Source: Deltaproteobacteria bacterium
GTDB lineage: Bacteria; Myxococcota_A; UBA796; CAJQPC01
Reading direction: 5' to 3'
DNA length: 64,000 bases
Assembly: GCA_016717595.1 (NCBI GenBank)
Contig: JADKFE010000003.1
Coordinates: forward strand, 1 to 64,000
Below are positions 10,601 through 21,302 of this stretch, piece by piece. Each line of letters opens with the position of its first letter. Positions within the stretch are counted from its first letter, which is position 1. The position numbers and the translations under genes are program-made. The notes under the pieces are model-generated. The model saw only the letters and a list, made by a program, of their open reading frames with translations. It was not told the origin of the DNA and searched no databases.

Positions 10601-11536
10601 CATCCAGAGCTGATATGGGGTCTTGGTCGTCTCAAACGACTCGCGGTAGAGACCCAACACAAACACACGATGTTTGAGCGTCGCGCCCTCTTCAACCTCG
10701 GGGCACTTGCGCGGGTTGGGCGCGAACACCGCGCGGTAGGTGGGCTCGGGGAGGAGGTCGGAGATGAGCGCGATGGGGATCTCGTGGCGAGGTTTACACG
10801 CGTTCTTTACCTCTTCGCGCCAGTCTTCAGGCAGGTTCGGCGCCGGGGGCGCGTCGCTGGGCCAACCGGCACGAACCACCTCCAGACGCTCGCTGAGCGT
10901 CAACAACGACTCAAATGTTGAATGAAACACGGTGGAGCCGCGCTTGAGCGAGCCGTCGGGGCCCACCGTCGCCGCCCAGTCTTGGGCGGACTCTTCGCTG
11001 AGGCCAAACAGACGCAGGCCCTCGGGCACGGGCTCCAAGGCCCGGGCGGCGCGGAGCACCTCGGCGAGCTGCGCCCGCGCCTCTTTTAAGACTCGCGCGG
11101 CGGGGGCGACCTTCGCCGAGACGGGCTCCGAGAGCTGCATCTCAAGCTGGGCCAACATCGCGTTGGCGGCGTAGCTCTGGCGCAGGGCCGCCAATGGCCG
11201 GGGCATCGGCAGGTCGATGAAGGCCTGCAGCGCGGCGCCGGTGGGCCCGCCCAACAAGGCGCCGATCTCTCGGGCGCGGCGCACGGGCTCGACGCCGAAG
11301 GTGACCACCCGCCACCAGTCGATGATCGCCGAGATCACCGGCAGCTCCTCATCCGTGGTGCGGATCACCGAGCGCACATACTTGTGCAGGCGCTCCCGAT
11401 CGCCGAGGGGGTCGGGGCCCACCCAAGCGAGGCGATGGAGGCCGCCGATCGAGATGTCCGCCATCGCGTAGGTGCCGCCGGGCTCGATGGTCAGCTTCTG
11501 CTCGATGAGCTTGGCGATGGGATCGGATCCCGTCAT
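7639..11536 (-). CDS. Giant McrB-like AAA+ ATPase, second of two paralogs (frameshift near 10555)
   Basis: ATG 11536 is supported by an AGGAGA ribosome site about 8 nt upstream. The protein is about 1,299 residues once an extra G near 10555 is discounted (fixed reading LVRAYAEIGAYADQAAKDAERYL). The N-terminal region (about 350 residues) contains IGGLHRLAWVGPDPLGDRERL and IDWWRVVTFG. A charged coiled-coil stretch follows, then a middle domain with CFNHEGRVFQAATVLGG and IETRPT. The C-terminal AAA+ module has Walker A GLPGVGKST near residue 990, Walker B YPVLIEELNLA, sensor-1 LVATVNVDDT and the arginine region RLSPRFLSRASVI. It is collinear with the upstream gene over its full length. It probably forms, alone or with the paralog, a nucleotide-driven ring that recruits the DUF2357 nuclease. 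Confidence 0.8.
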
Positions 11537-11578
11537 GCGTGTCTCCTGCACAGAACCAGAGTGGGTGCGCCTGCGCGC

Positions 11579-14500
11579 TCAAACCTGCAAGAAGTCATAC
11601 CAGTCGCCTTGGGCCTCGCCCTGTTCACGGAGCGCCCGGGCCCGGCTCGCCGCCCGGCGCCAGCCGCCGTCTTGAAGGCGGCGCACGAGCTCGTCCAGGG
11701 TGGAGCGCCAGCGAGGGCCGACGCCGCGCAGGGGGGGCAGCACCCGCTGGCAGAGCTGGAGATCTTCGGCCTCGATCCGAGGGATGAGCCCCTCAGAGGC
11801 GCCGAGATAGCGCTCCATCGCCATGATCACCCGGGGCGTCGGCGCGCCGGGCATCCGCTGCTTCGTGAGCAGGTTGAGCAGGCTCTCTAGGTTGCCCAAG
11901 GAGCCTTGGCGGCGCAAGAACGCGGCCTGGAGCGCGTCCCAGCGCGGCGCCGGGGCGTTTGGCGCCTCACCGCTCACCGGGACGACCGACGCGCTGCCGT
12001 GCTCCACATGAATCACGCTCGCCCGGCTCAAGAGCCTGGGGCTCAGGCGCTCGACGGTGTCGTCGTGGTTCACCGTGGCCAAAAGCCGCACGCTGTCGGG
12101 GATCCGCAGGGCCTGGGGGTATCGGCGGGCGTTCTGCGGGCGCAGCTCGGGGTCGTACAGACGGATGAAGGGCTCTCCGGCCTCTAACGCCGACATCAGG
12201 CGGGCGAGGTAATGTTCGGGCGGGGCCAGGCTCAGCTCGTCAAAGAGCACGGGGTAGAGCCCGCCGAGGCCCCGGGCGGCGTCATCGGCGGCGCGTAAGA
12301 GGCGCTCCAAGAGCCCGTCTGACGAGGGCTCCCAGCGGGTCGTGCTCGGGTTCCAGAAGCCGAAGAGCGGCGCGTCGTCTTGCCAGTCGCGGCGCACGAC
12401 GAGCTCCAGGCCTCGGCCTGAGTCGGGGCCGTGGCCCAAGCGGGTGATGATCGTGCGGGCCAAGGTGCTCTTGCCGACGCCGGGGGGCCCGGTGAGCAGG
12501 GTCCAGCGCCCGGTGAGCATCGACAGCAGCACGTTCGTGACGTGGAGCGGGCTGAGGTCACGCCCGGCGAGGCGCTGGATGAGGGCCTCGGGCGACACGG
12601 TGTCTAAGCCGACGAAGGGCTCGGCGACGAGCGGCGTGTCGTCTTGGGCGGGGGGGCGGCGCGGCGGCGGCGGCGGGCGGCGGGCGCAGCCACGGCAGGC
12701 GCTCGGCGAGGGCGGCGCGGCGGGCGATGAGCTGGGCCTCTCGCTCGGCCTTGGTGTCGCGTAAGGTCTGGGCGGCGAGGCGCTCGGCCTCGATCTCCGC
12801 CACCAAGGCCGCGCGCTCGGCGTCTAAGGCCCGCTGGGCCTTGGCCCGAAGCTCGGCCTGGGCGGCGGCTCCCTGAGCGCGCACCTCCGCCTCCACGGCG
12901 CCGAGCACGGCCTGGGCGCTCGCCAAAGTGTCAAGTGCCACTTGACGCCGCGCGTGGGCCCGCTCGGCGCGGGTGATGAGCGTCGCCAAGCGCGCCTCCC
13001 GGGCCTCGCGCAGCTCAGGCGGCGTGGTGGGCGGCTCCAAGAGCGCGCGGATCATGGCGGGATCCGGGGCGTGCAAGAGCTCGTCGTTGAGCCAGCGCGC
13101 CACCTCCTCGTCGCTGCGCTGCTCCCGAACCGGCGCCTCCTTGATCACCTCCTCAAAGCTCGGCGGGTAGGGCACCAGCCACTGCCCGTTGCCCAAGGCG
13201 ATGCGCCCGCAGTGGTGAACGAGCACGTCCTCATGCACCTGTCCCACGACCCCGCTGGGGTGCTGCGGGACAAGCTTGCCCGCGCTGTTGAGCGTCCACG
13301 GCCCGGTGACCTCTTGCCCATCGGTGAGGAAGATCGTGCGCCCGGAGCTGGTCTTGGGGGTGGTCGTGGTCAACAGGGCCCATGACGCCAGGCGCTCGTC
13401 GAGCTCCTCGGGCCCGGCCAACAAGAGCCCCTCGGGGCCTGGGCGGGTGGGGCGCGTCTCGGGGCCTTTGGCGGGCAGGCCGCCGAGGATCCAAGCCACA
13501 CGCTGCACCGTCCGGCCCTCTTTGCGGCACAGCGCCGCGCCCGGCAGGTCTTCACCCTCGGGGACGTCGAGGGCGCGGGTGAGGTCGGGCAGGGCCTGAC
13601 CGAGCTCCATCTTGGAGGAGCGGCGCTCGCGGAGGAGGTCCAAGAGCGCCCACAGCCCGGCGCGGTCTTGGCGGGTGATGATGCGGTCGCGCAGGGGGAC
13701 AAGCAGCTCGCCCAGGGCCTCGTCGTCCTTGAGCTGTTGGCGAACGGCGCTGGCCTCAAGCTCCTCCACGAGCTCCCGCAGGATCTTGAGCGCGCGCCGC
13801 GACATCTCGGTCTTGCCCGACTGCACCGTGCGGGCCATGAACTCATCGTCGCGAGAGTAGAGGTTAAACTTCGCCCCGACGACGTCCAGACGCTGCATGT
13901 AATGCTCACGCGCGGGCGGCAGCGCGGCCTCGATCAGCTTTCGCCAGGCCAGGCCGTGGACGTCTCCGGCGGGCTGGGCGGGGGCCTCCAGGCCCAGCCG
14001 GGCCAGCTCAACGCAGGTCTCTTCGCAGTACACCAGCACGACCTCTTTGGCGTCGTTGGCGCGGGGGTTCTCGTGGCCGCGCAGGATGCTCAGCAGCTCT
14101 TTGGCCCGGGGGATGTTGGGCTCACGCAGGTTGGCCTCGATGTCGTTGAGCATCGGCGCCGCCCGCTCACCCATGAGGCCGCGCAGACGGCGGGCCTCGC
14201 CGCGGATCTCGGTGATCACGCGGTTCATCTCCTTCATCCAGGCCGTGTGCGGCACCTTCGCCGCGTCGTGGGCCTCCCGGGCCATAAAAAACACGACGGC
14301 GCGCTCGTTGAGCTCGGTGAGCTGGGGGAAACGGGCGGGCTGGGGGTCGAGGATCGGCCGCGGCGGAGGTGTGGGCAGCAGGTCGGCGATGAGCGCGATG
14401 GGCAAGGGCGCCCAGCTCGCCAAGACCCGGCGCACGTCGTCCTCCCAGCCCGCAGGCAGAGTCAGCTCTTTGGGGGCTGGCGTCGGCCAACGCTCTACAA

Positions 14501-15152
14501 GCTCGGTCACCCGCTTGGAGCGCTCACGAAGGCCACGCAGCATGGTGTCCCAGACGGACGTGCCCCGGGTGATGCTGCGGTTGTCCAGCGGGGTGGCCGC
14601 CCAGGCCTCAAGCTCGGCCTGGCTGAGCCCCAAGAGGCGCAGGCCCGCGGGCGGCGGGGTGTGCGCCCGGGCGGCGGCGATCACCCGCTCACACTCGGCG
14701 TTCGCCGCGCCCAAGACCGCGATGGCCGGGGCCACCTTCACGCCGAGGGGCTTCTGAATCAGCGCCTCGAGCTCGATGGCCTTGTCCATGCGGCTGAGCT
14801 GCTCACGCACCGCCACCAGCGGGCGCTCGCCGGGCTGGCGCAAGACCGCCTGGAGCACCTCACCCGTGGGGTTCGCCATAAACCGCGCGATGTTGTCGCC
14901 GTCGGCGGCGGCGGGCTCACCCAAGGCCGCGACCCGCCACCAATCCAAGGTCGCCGCGAGCTCAAGGTTCTGCTCACGGATCAGCCGCACGAGGTTTCGT
15001 AGGAGCGGCACCACCCGCTGACGGTCGCCGTGGCCGTCGGGGCCCAGCCAGACGAGGCGGTGGGCGCGCCCGAAGTGCAGGTCCGCGACCTCTAAAGCGC
15101 CGCTCGCCGAGGTGAGGCGCTCGCTGTAGATCTTCTCGGGGACATCAGCCAT
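11579..15152 (-). CDS. Giant McrB-like AAA+ ATPase, first of two paralogs (frameshift in C7 run near 12650)
   Basis: I choose ATG 15152 (MADVPEKIYSERL), which has a GGAG-type site upstream. The N-terminal region (VADLHFGRAHRLVWLGPDGHG, LDWWRVAALGE) and the middle block (CRKEGRTVQRVAWILGG, ETRPT, RLASWALL) match the second paralog. A long Ala/Glu/Arg coiled coil follows. The frame then shifts at a run of seven C; removing one gives PPPAQDDTPLVAEPFVGLDTVSPEA and a continuous protein of about 1,190 residues. The AAA+ domain has Walker A GPPGVGKST, Walker B YPVLFDELSLAPPEHYL, sensor-1 LLATVNHDDT and RLSPRLLSRASVI. The shared segment LELVVRRDWQDDAPLFGFW is nearly identical in both ATPases. The gene heads a five-gene minus-strand run ending at 3790, with no gap above 50 bp. 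Confidence 0.8.
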
Positions 15153-15340
15153 CGTCTCGGGCTCCAGGCGGGGTTCAGCGTGGCCACATGCCTCCACCCG
15201 AGCGTGTGACCAGGGTGAGCTTAATCCAAGGCCGCCCTCGTCGCCCGTCTCGGCGCGCCTCGGCCGCCGAGCGGGCGTGCTACACCGTCTCTGGGCGCCA
15301 ACGCCAACCGCAGGTCGTCCGCGCCCTCAACGAGGCCACC

Positions 15341-16033
15341 ATGACCCCGCTCCCTGATGATCCCGCCGCCCTGATCCAGCTCGCCCAGGCCGCCTTGGCC
15401 CCGGCGGGCTGCCTCGAGCTCACCGCCGATGTTCGCCAGCGCGCGGGGATCGCCGCGGCCCAGACCGACCGCGCCTGGACCTTCACCGGGCGTCTCGAAG
15501 GCGGCGCCTGGACGGTGATGGAGTGGACGCCGGTGCTGGATCCCGAGGGTGGGGTGACGCTCAACTTTGGGGTTGGCCGCTGGACCTTGCCGTTCATCCC
15601 GCCGCTCTACGGCACCTTGCCCAGCGGCGAAGACGGCGGCCTGTTTGACGAGGCCCAAGACCTCTTCACGGGCTTCACCGGCATGGTCGAGGACGACGTC
15701 ACGACGAGCTACGCCGAGGCTGACGGCGACACCGTGGTGTTGACCCAGCTCTTCGACCAAGGGCTGTTTCGCGCCAACCAGGGAAAGATCGTGTTTGACC
15801 GCGAGAGCCTGCGCCCCAGAAGCCTCTCGCTGGTGGTCGAGCGCCCAATCGACACCGAGAGCATGGGCAAGCTCACGGATCTGGACGTGGAGATCCTCCT
15901 TGGCCCCGGCGGGCACCCGGTCTCCGAGCGCTTTTATGGCCAAGGCCGCGCGGGGCCCGTCCGGCTGCGGGTCACCCGGGAGCTGGACTACACCTCTGTT
16001 CGGCCCTGCCCGGTCTCGCCGGTCGCCCAGTGA
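15341..16033 (+). CDS. Hypothetical protein
   Basis: I do not recognise this protein. ATG 15341 (MTPLPDDPAALIQLAQ) is preferred to the longer upstream extension, which has shadow-like composition and would overlap the start region of the defence operon. The product is about 230 residues, acidic, with no signal peptide or membrane segment. It alternates predicted strands (WTFTGRLEGGAWTVMEWTP, VTLNFGVGRWTLPFIPPL). Its stop overlaps the GTG start of the next gene, so the two are probably translated together. It diverges from the defence operon, with 188 bp between starts that should hold promoters for both. Confidence 0.6.
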   Translation: MTPLPDDPAALIQLAQAALAPAGCLELTADVRQRAGIAAAQTDRAWTFTGRLEGGAWTVMEWTPVLDPEGGVTLNFGVGRWTLPFIPPLYGTLPSGEDGGLFDEAQDLFTGFTGMVEDDVTTSYAEADGDTVVLTQLFDQGLFRANQGKIVFDRESLRPRSLSLVVERPIDTESMGKLTDLDVEILLGPGGHPVSERFYGQGRAGPVRLRVTRELDYTSVRPCPVSPVAQ

Positions 16034-16824
16034 GCGGCCCGCTGCGGGTGTTGTTTGGGGCGCTGTTCACCGTCGCCGTGGCCCTGTTTGTGTTCGCGCT
16101 CTTGTGGCGGAGCCCGTCCATGGCCCTGCCCGCGGCCTTGGGCGCCTTCGCCACCTTCCCCAGAGGCACCCTTCGTCCATTCCGCGCGGTGTGTTGGGCG
16201 CTCGCCTTCTTGCTCGTGCCTTTGGTGCTCAAGCCTTGCCTCGCCGAGCAGCGCGCCCGGCGGGAGGCGCTGTTTGAGGCGTTCACCTCCGGCGGCCCGG
16301 CCGCCCTGGATCTGGAGGATCGCCTCGCCATCGCCGCCCTGGGCCTCGCCATGGGCGTCCTCGCCCTGCCGGTCTTCCCCGAGGTGGCCCAAGAGCAGCT
16401 CCTCCTGCACGTCCCCGGCGAAGATCGGGTCCGTGAGAGCGACTTCGCCACTCGCTCCGAGCGTGTCTCCGCCCCGCTGAACACGTTCATCAAGCGCCTG
16501 CCCAAGCCGGTCCCGGGCGCTGAGCCCGTCCGGTTTGGCCCCGAGCGGGTCGTCTTTGTCTACGGCCAAGACGATCCGCGGGTGGCCTTGGCGCTCAACC
16601 CCTGCCTGCTCAGCGCCGTGGCCACGCCGGAGCAGGGCGGCTGGCGTATCGACGCTGAAGTCGCCGTCGAGGTGGAGTACCCGCCGAGCTACTCCTTGCA
16701 CCTGTTCAGCTACGACGGTGAGGCGTTCGCCGTGGAGGAGGGCCTGTTCTACGCGCTGCAGGAGGCCGGCTGGTACCACCCCTACACGATGACCTGGCGC
16801 TGGACGGAGCAGGTCTCCCGCTGA
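16030..16824 (+). CDS. Hypothetical membrane protein
   Basis: GTG 16030 overlaps the preceding stop codon. The first 130 residues hold about three or four hydrophobic segments: residues about 8-26, 30-45, 55-68 and one near 100-118 (LAIAALGLAMGVLALPVF). The C-terminal half is a soluble domain with strands such as ERVVFVYGQDD and WRIDAEVAVEVEYPP. I do not recognise a family. The overlap with the upstream hypothetical suggests the two products act together. The gene is convergent with the PHP-domain lipoprotein gene 18 bp downstream. Confidence 0.6.
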   Translation: MSGPLRVLFGALFTVAVALFVFALLWRSPSMALPAALGAFATFPRGTLRPFRAVCWALAFLLVPLVLKPCLAEQRARREALFEAFTSGGPAALDLEDRLAIAALGLAMGVLALPVFPEVAQEQLLLHVPGEDRVRESDFATRSERVSAPLNTFIKRLPKPVPGAEPVRFGPERVVFVYGQDDPRVALALNPCLLSAVATPEQGGWRIDAEVAVEVEYPPSYSLHLFSYDGEAFAVEEGLFYALQEAGWYHPYTMTWRWTEQVSR

Positions 16825-16842
16825 GCTGGCCTGCTCCGGGGG

Positions 16843-19831
16843 CTACTCTGGCGTCTCCGGCGCCACGAGCCAGCTCGGCAGGCCCGGGGCGTCGAAGCCG
16901 TCGCCGTCGAGGTCTACCCAGATCGGGTTCGTGAGCGCGTAGGGGTAGGTGGGGCCGCTCCTGGGCATCGGCGGCAGGGTGCTCAGCAGGCCGCCCACGG
17001 CGGGCACGGTGGAGAGCGCCTCAAACACGACGTCTTGGAGCTGAACCGGCGGGTAGTCCGTGGGCGTGAACAGGGGGTACAGATCCGACTCGCCCATGGC
17101 GATGACGACGTACCAGGCGTCTAGGTCGGGGGTGTCGGCGAAGGTGGTGGAGAGGTTCACGATGTCGGCGTTGGGCGTCTCAATGGCCCACTCTTGAATC
17201 AAGGTGCCGTTGCGGTACAGCTCCACCCGGCTCACGTCGAACCAGGTCGGCGAGGACACCTCGATGTTGAACGTGACCTCCCCCGCGCCGGTCACCGTGC
17301 CGCCGATGTTGGTGTCGCCGTTCGCCGAGAAACGCACGAAGGGGCCGCTGGAGGTGATCACCTCGCCGCGGCGGATGGCGTCCGCGATGTCCTCGACGCG
17401 GATGTACGCCGGGTCGTCCGTGGGCGACGCCACCCAGTTGCGGGGGCAGCCGGCCTCGATGGACGTCTTGCCATGGGTGTCGGAGTTGCCCAGGGCCGTG
17501 AACCGATAGCCGAGGTTTAAGAGCGTGAACCAGTCGTCTACCTGGCCGTGGATGCCGTCGCCTAAGGTGTAGACGCCGTCGATGAGCGCCTGCTGTTCGT
17601 CCATGCTGCGCACCATCACGTCATAGCCGTCGATGGCGCCCTCATCGGCGGCGTACGCGGCGATCTCTTCAGCCGTGGGCGTGCGGATCATCTCGTAGCG
17701 TTTGCCGTTGAGCAGCTCCAGCGCGTCGAAGTCCATGGTGAAGTTTTTGGTGTTGAGCAGCGGGTTCACCAGGGCGGAGGTGCCGGCCTCTAGAAGCGGC
17801 TCGCCCTCGGTGCCGCCGTAGGGGGAGAAGCCGTACTGGTCGAAGTAGCCCAAGATGCCGTCGCGGGGGTGCGCCACGAAGGTGACGGGCTCGACGCTGC
17901 CGTCGCCCAAGGCGCGCAGCTCATCGAGGATCTCATCGGGCTCAAGCCCCGACCAGTCAAAGGCGCCCCCGGCCACGGCGAGGGGGTCGCGGCGCACGGG
18001 GAAGGCCAGGTAATGCCCAAGCTCAACCGGGGTGACCTCAAGGCCCACAGCCGTGGCCACGAAGGGCTCCCAAGCCCAAGTCTTCGATCACCGGGCGGAA
18101 GTCGCTGATGTAGTCGTGATCTGAAGAGATGAAGAACTCGACGTGCTCGGCCACCATGGTGCCCACACGGTCGGGCAGGCTCACGCCGCTGTCGTGGCTG
18201 GGCGCGCTGTGAACGTGGAAGTCGGCGCTCACGAAGCCCGTGGTGTCGACGCTGCGGGTGACGGTGAGCTCAATCTCGGCGGGCTGATCGGCGCGCACGG
18301 TGAAGCTCTGGATGCCCAGCTCATACTCCGGGCCGCGGGTGGCGTAGGCGACGTAGTCCCCGGGCGGCAGGCGCACCTCACAGGCGCCGTGGGGGCAGAA
18401 CACGATGGCCTCTGGGTCTCCGGCGATGTAGCCGTCGCCCAAGACCGGATCACGAACGACGGGGCCGCCGTCGGCGGGCAGGATCGTCACCTTCGCCGGG
18501 ACCTGCATGTCTTGTTCATCAAAGATGTGGAACGACACGTCGCCCGAGCGACCGGCCAGGAGCGTGAGGGTGAGGGGAGCGTCGGCGCGCACGGTGATCG
18601 GCAGCCGCGCGTTGAGCGGGCGGCCTTGCTCGTGAACCAACAGCTCCCAGTCCCCCACGGGCAGCACCCCGGCGAAGGAGCCGTCATCGACGTGGTCGTC
18701 TAGGCTCACGTCCGTTGTCCACTCCAAGGTGGGCGTGTCAGCGCCCGGGGCGTAGGCGAAGACCTTCACGCCGCTGAGCGGGTGCAGGCTGCGCGGGTCG
18801 TAGACGTTGCCTGAGACGCTGCCCAGGCTCAGCGACACGCCGGCCTCTTGGCGGGCGGTCCACACCACCTCCAGGGCCGAGCCGATGTCGCCGTCGCCCA
18901 AGGCGAAGACGCGGGTGTAGGTGAGCGCGGTGAGCGGCGGGAAACGGTCGGAGTCGTCGACGTCACCCTCCACCCCGGCGCCAAACCCGGCGGTCTGGGA
19001 CGAGGTGAACAGGGGCACAAACATCTCGCCGTCGAGGCTGGCCAAGGCGTAGCTCACACCTTCAGCGCTGCCGCCGATGAAGTCGAGCACGAAGGGGTCG
19101 TGGAAGGTGTTGCGCCCCTCGACCTCCGCGGCGTACACCGCGCCGTCCTCATCAAAGCCCATGCCCGGGGCGAAGACGTCGACGTTGCCGCCCTGCAGGT
19201 AGAAGTCACCAAACGCCACGCCGGTCTCTAAGGCGTAGGTGAGCAGCGGCAGGCTGCCCGTGGCGCCGGGCACCGCCGTGGTGTTGTCGGGCAGGGTGTC
19301 CTGGGGGCCGAAGAACGCCGTGGTGCGCATCGTGACGTAGGAGTTGCCCGGGGCCAGCTCGTACTCGGTGATGATCGTGAAGTCCGGCGCGCCGACGATG
19401 GCCCACAGGCCGCCGAGCAGGCTGATGAACGGCTCGCTCTCGCCCACGGCGCGCACGATGGCCGGGCCGCCGTCGCTGCCGTCGTTGACGATGACCACCT
19501 CGTCAGGCTCATCGGTCATGGCCACGTTCATGTTGACCGTGGGGATGAGCTCGGCGAAGCGGTCGTTGCCCCGCCCTTGGCTGAACGAGGGATCAGCGCG
19601 CTGCAGGTCGGCGTCGATGATCGTGCCGCCGAAGAGCCCCGGCCCGATGGACGTGCGCCCGCCCATGACCACAAAGCGCACCCGATCGTTCTCCAGCACC
19701 ACGTCGCCGGGCTGGGCCAGGGCCTTGGGGCCGCCGATTCCTTGGCTGAGATCGGTCATCACCGACGCCCGGGCCCAGGTGGGGGCTTGGGTGTCGCAGG
19801 AGAGGAGGAGCACCAGAAGAGATGGGGTCAT
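16843..19831 (-). CDS. CehA/McbA-type PHP-domain metallohydrolase lipoprotein (frameshift near 18068)
   Basis: ATG 19831 gives a signal peptide with lipobox LLLSC. A long N-terminal beta-rich region is followed by a carboxypeptidase-regulatory-like segment (SGNVYDPRSLHPLSGVKVFAY). The PHP domain begins at SADFHVHSAPSHDSGVSLPDRV and continues FFISSDHDYISD, giving metal-binding HxH and DHD sites. One extra G near 18068 breaks the frame; the protein resumes as EPFVATAVGLEVTPVELGHY and includes FVAHPRDGILGYF and GNSDTHGKTS, further PHP metal ligands. The total is about 995 residues. The family cleaves phosphoester or carbamate substrates, but the substrate here is unknown. A second, intact member of the same family lies at 44145-46682. 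Confidence 0.8.
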
Positions 19832-19873
19832 TTCGCGATATGGTAGCGCCTCTCACGGGAGCGATCCAAACGT

Positions 19874-20998
19874 ATGTCCTTCGTCGTGCTCACCGCCCTG
19901 CTCCAGAGCGCCGTCCTCGCCGCCGAACCCGCGCCCCGAATCGACCCTGAAGGAGACCCGACGCTCCGCGACGTCTCCGCCGACGGCGCGCCGACGATCA
20001 CGCCGCACCTCTTGGTGCAGACCTGGGCCACGCTCTACGACATGGACACCGCCGATCAGGCCGACCCGGCGGGCTACGGCGATCCTGAAGACGACATCGG
20101 CTTTAAGGTGCGCCGCGCGCGCCTGGGCTTCACCGGCGCCTGGGGCCGCTACGACTACGCCATGGTGTTCGGCGTGTCCTCCGGCGCGGATCCCTTGCTC
20201 AGCGCCGATCAGAACCCCCGCGTAGACATCATCGACGCCTGGGCGGGCTACACCTTTGGCGACGCCGACAAGCTCACCGCCCGGGTGAGCGCGGGCAGCC
20301 AGCGTGTGCCCTATGGCCGCGAGAACCTGCTCTCCACAGGCGCCCTCGTCTTCCAAGAGCGCACCGTGGCGTCCAACCACCTCGGCCCCTTCCGTGACGC
20401 CGGCGTGCTCGCCGACGTGCGGAAGGGCGGCGCGCGCCTGCGGGTCGGCGCGTTCAACGGCAACGACTCGTACTTAGGCGACGACGATCCCGGCCTCTTG
20501 TTGGCGGCGCGGGCGGAGTACAGCCAAGGCGAAGACGTCTACTCCACCTGGGGCGAGGTGGAGTCGCTCACCCTCGGCGTCGCCGGGGACTTCATGTTCA
20601 ACCCCCAGTTCGCCACGACGACGATGACCTATGGCGGCGACGTCATCCTGCGGGTGAAGGGCCTCGCGTTGTTGATCGAGGGCCACGCCGCCCAGATCAC
20701 CCCCAACAGCGACGGCATCACCGACCCCTCGGTGTTCGCGACGACAAACCAGTGGGGCGGCTACGCGCAGCTCGGCTACACGATCGGCGCCTGGGAGCCC
20801 GCGGCCCGGGTGGAGATCTTCGACGACTCCACCGCCGCCACCGACAACGGCGACCTGATGCACGTCACCGCCGGGGCCACGGCCCACTTGCTGGAGGACC
20901 ACCTGCGCCTGGGCGGCGGCTACGTCTTGAGGATGGAGCGCGGCGGGGAGAGCCTGCCGAACGACACCGTGCGGCTGTGGGGGCAGGTGAAGTTCTGA
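19874..20998 (+). CDS. Phosphate-selective porin O/P-like outer-membrane channel
   Basis: The protein has 374 residues, with a signal peptide ending near VLAAEPAP. The mature part has strand-turn repetition and an OprO/OprP-like core: FKVRRARLGFTGAWGRYDYAMVFG, then a segment on a shared helix/strand (RVDIIDAWAGYTF), and GSQRVPYGRENLLSTGALVFQERT. It ends in an aromatic residue (WGQVKF), typical of outer-membrane barrels recognised by BAM. The role is diffusion of anions or small solutes. The specificity cannot be read from sequence. It diverges from the PHP lipoprotein gene; the two starts are 42 bp apart, so the promoters overlap. Confidence 0.75.
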   Translation: MSFVVLTALLQSAVLAAEPAPRIDPEGDPTLRDVSADGAPTITPHLLVQTWATLYDMDTADQADPAGYGDPEDDIGFKVRRARLGFTGAWGRYDYAMVFGVSSGADPLLSADQNPRVDIIDAWAGYTFGDADKLTARVSAGSQRVPYGRENLLSTGALVFQERTVASNHLGPFRDAGVLADVRKGGARLRVGAFNGNDSYLGDDDPGLLLAARAEYSQGEDVYSTWGEVESLTLGVAGDFMFNPQFATTTMTYGGDVILRVKGLALLIEGHAAQITPNSDGITDPSVFATTNQWGGYAQLGYTIGAWEPAARVEIFDDSTAATDNGDLMHVTAGATAHLLEDHLRLGGGYVLRMERGGESLPNDTVRLWGQVKF

Positions 20999-21013
20999 GG
21001 GGGGACCGGGGAT

Positions 21014-21264
21014 CAAAGATTGGGGGTTTTTCGGCCTGCAGAGCCCCCCTCGAGATCACGATTGAGGATTTTACGGCCTGCAGAGCCCCCCTCGAGATCA
21101 CGATTGAGGGTTTTACGGCCTGCAGAGCCCCCCTCGAGATCACGATTGGGGGTTTTACGGCTTGCAGAGCCCCCGTCGAGATCACGATTGGGGGTTTTAC
21201 GGCTCGCAGAGCCCCCGTCGAGATCACGATCGGGGGTTTTACGGCTCGCAGAGCCCAATCTTTG
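21014..21264. repeat. 42-bp tandem repeat array bounded by 11-bp inverted repeats
   Basis: The 304 bp between two convergent genes (20999-21302) hold about five and a half copies of a 42-bp unit. The element CGGC(C/T)TGCAG or CGGCTCGCAG recurs at 21032, 21074, 21116, 21158, 21200 and 21242, exactly 42 bp apart. Each unit includes a GC-rich block (GAGCCCCCCTCGAGATCACG) and a GGGGGTTTTA-type block, which could pair as a hairpin. The array starts within CAAAGATTGGG (21014-21024) and ends within CCCAATCTTTG (21254-21264), a perfect inverted repeat. There are no unique spacers, so it is not CRISPR. Because 42 is a multiple of three, several frames stay open across it, but I do not regard them as genes. 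Confidence 0.9.
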
Positions 21265-21302
21265 TCCGCGTCCGCCTCGCCGCAGCCCCCAACGTTGCCG
21301 CC

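Noticed and set aside
10540..12700. Programmed ribosomal frameshifting in the McrB-like genes
   Set aside because: Breaks occur at different points and motifs in the two paralogs, no stimulatory structure is evident, and similar breaks affect many unrelated genes. Sequencing error is simpler.
21014..21264. Possible CRISPR array
   Set aside because: The units abut with no unique spacers and no cas genes are in the window.
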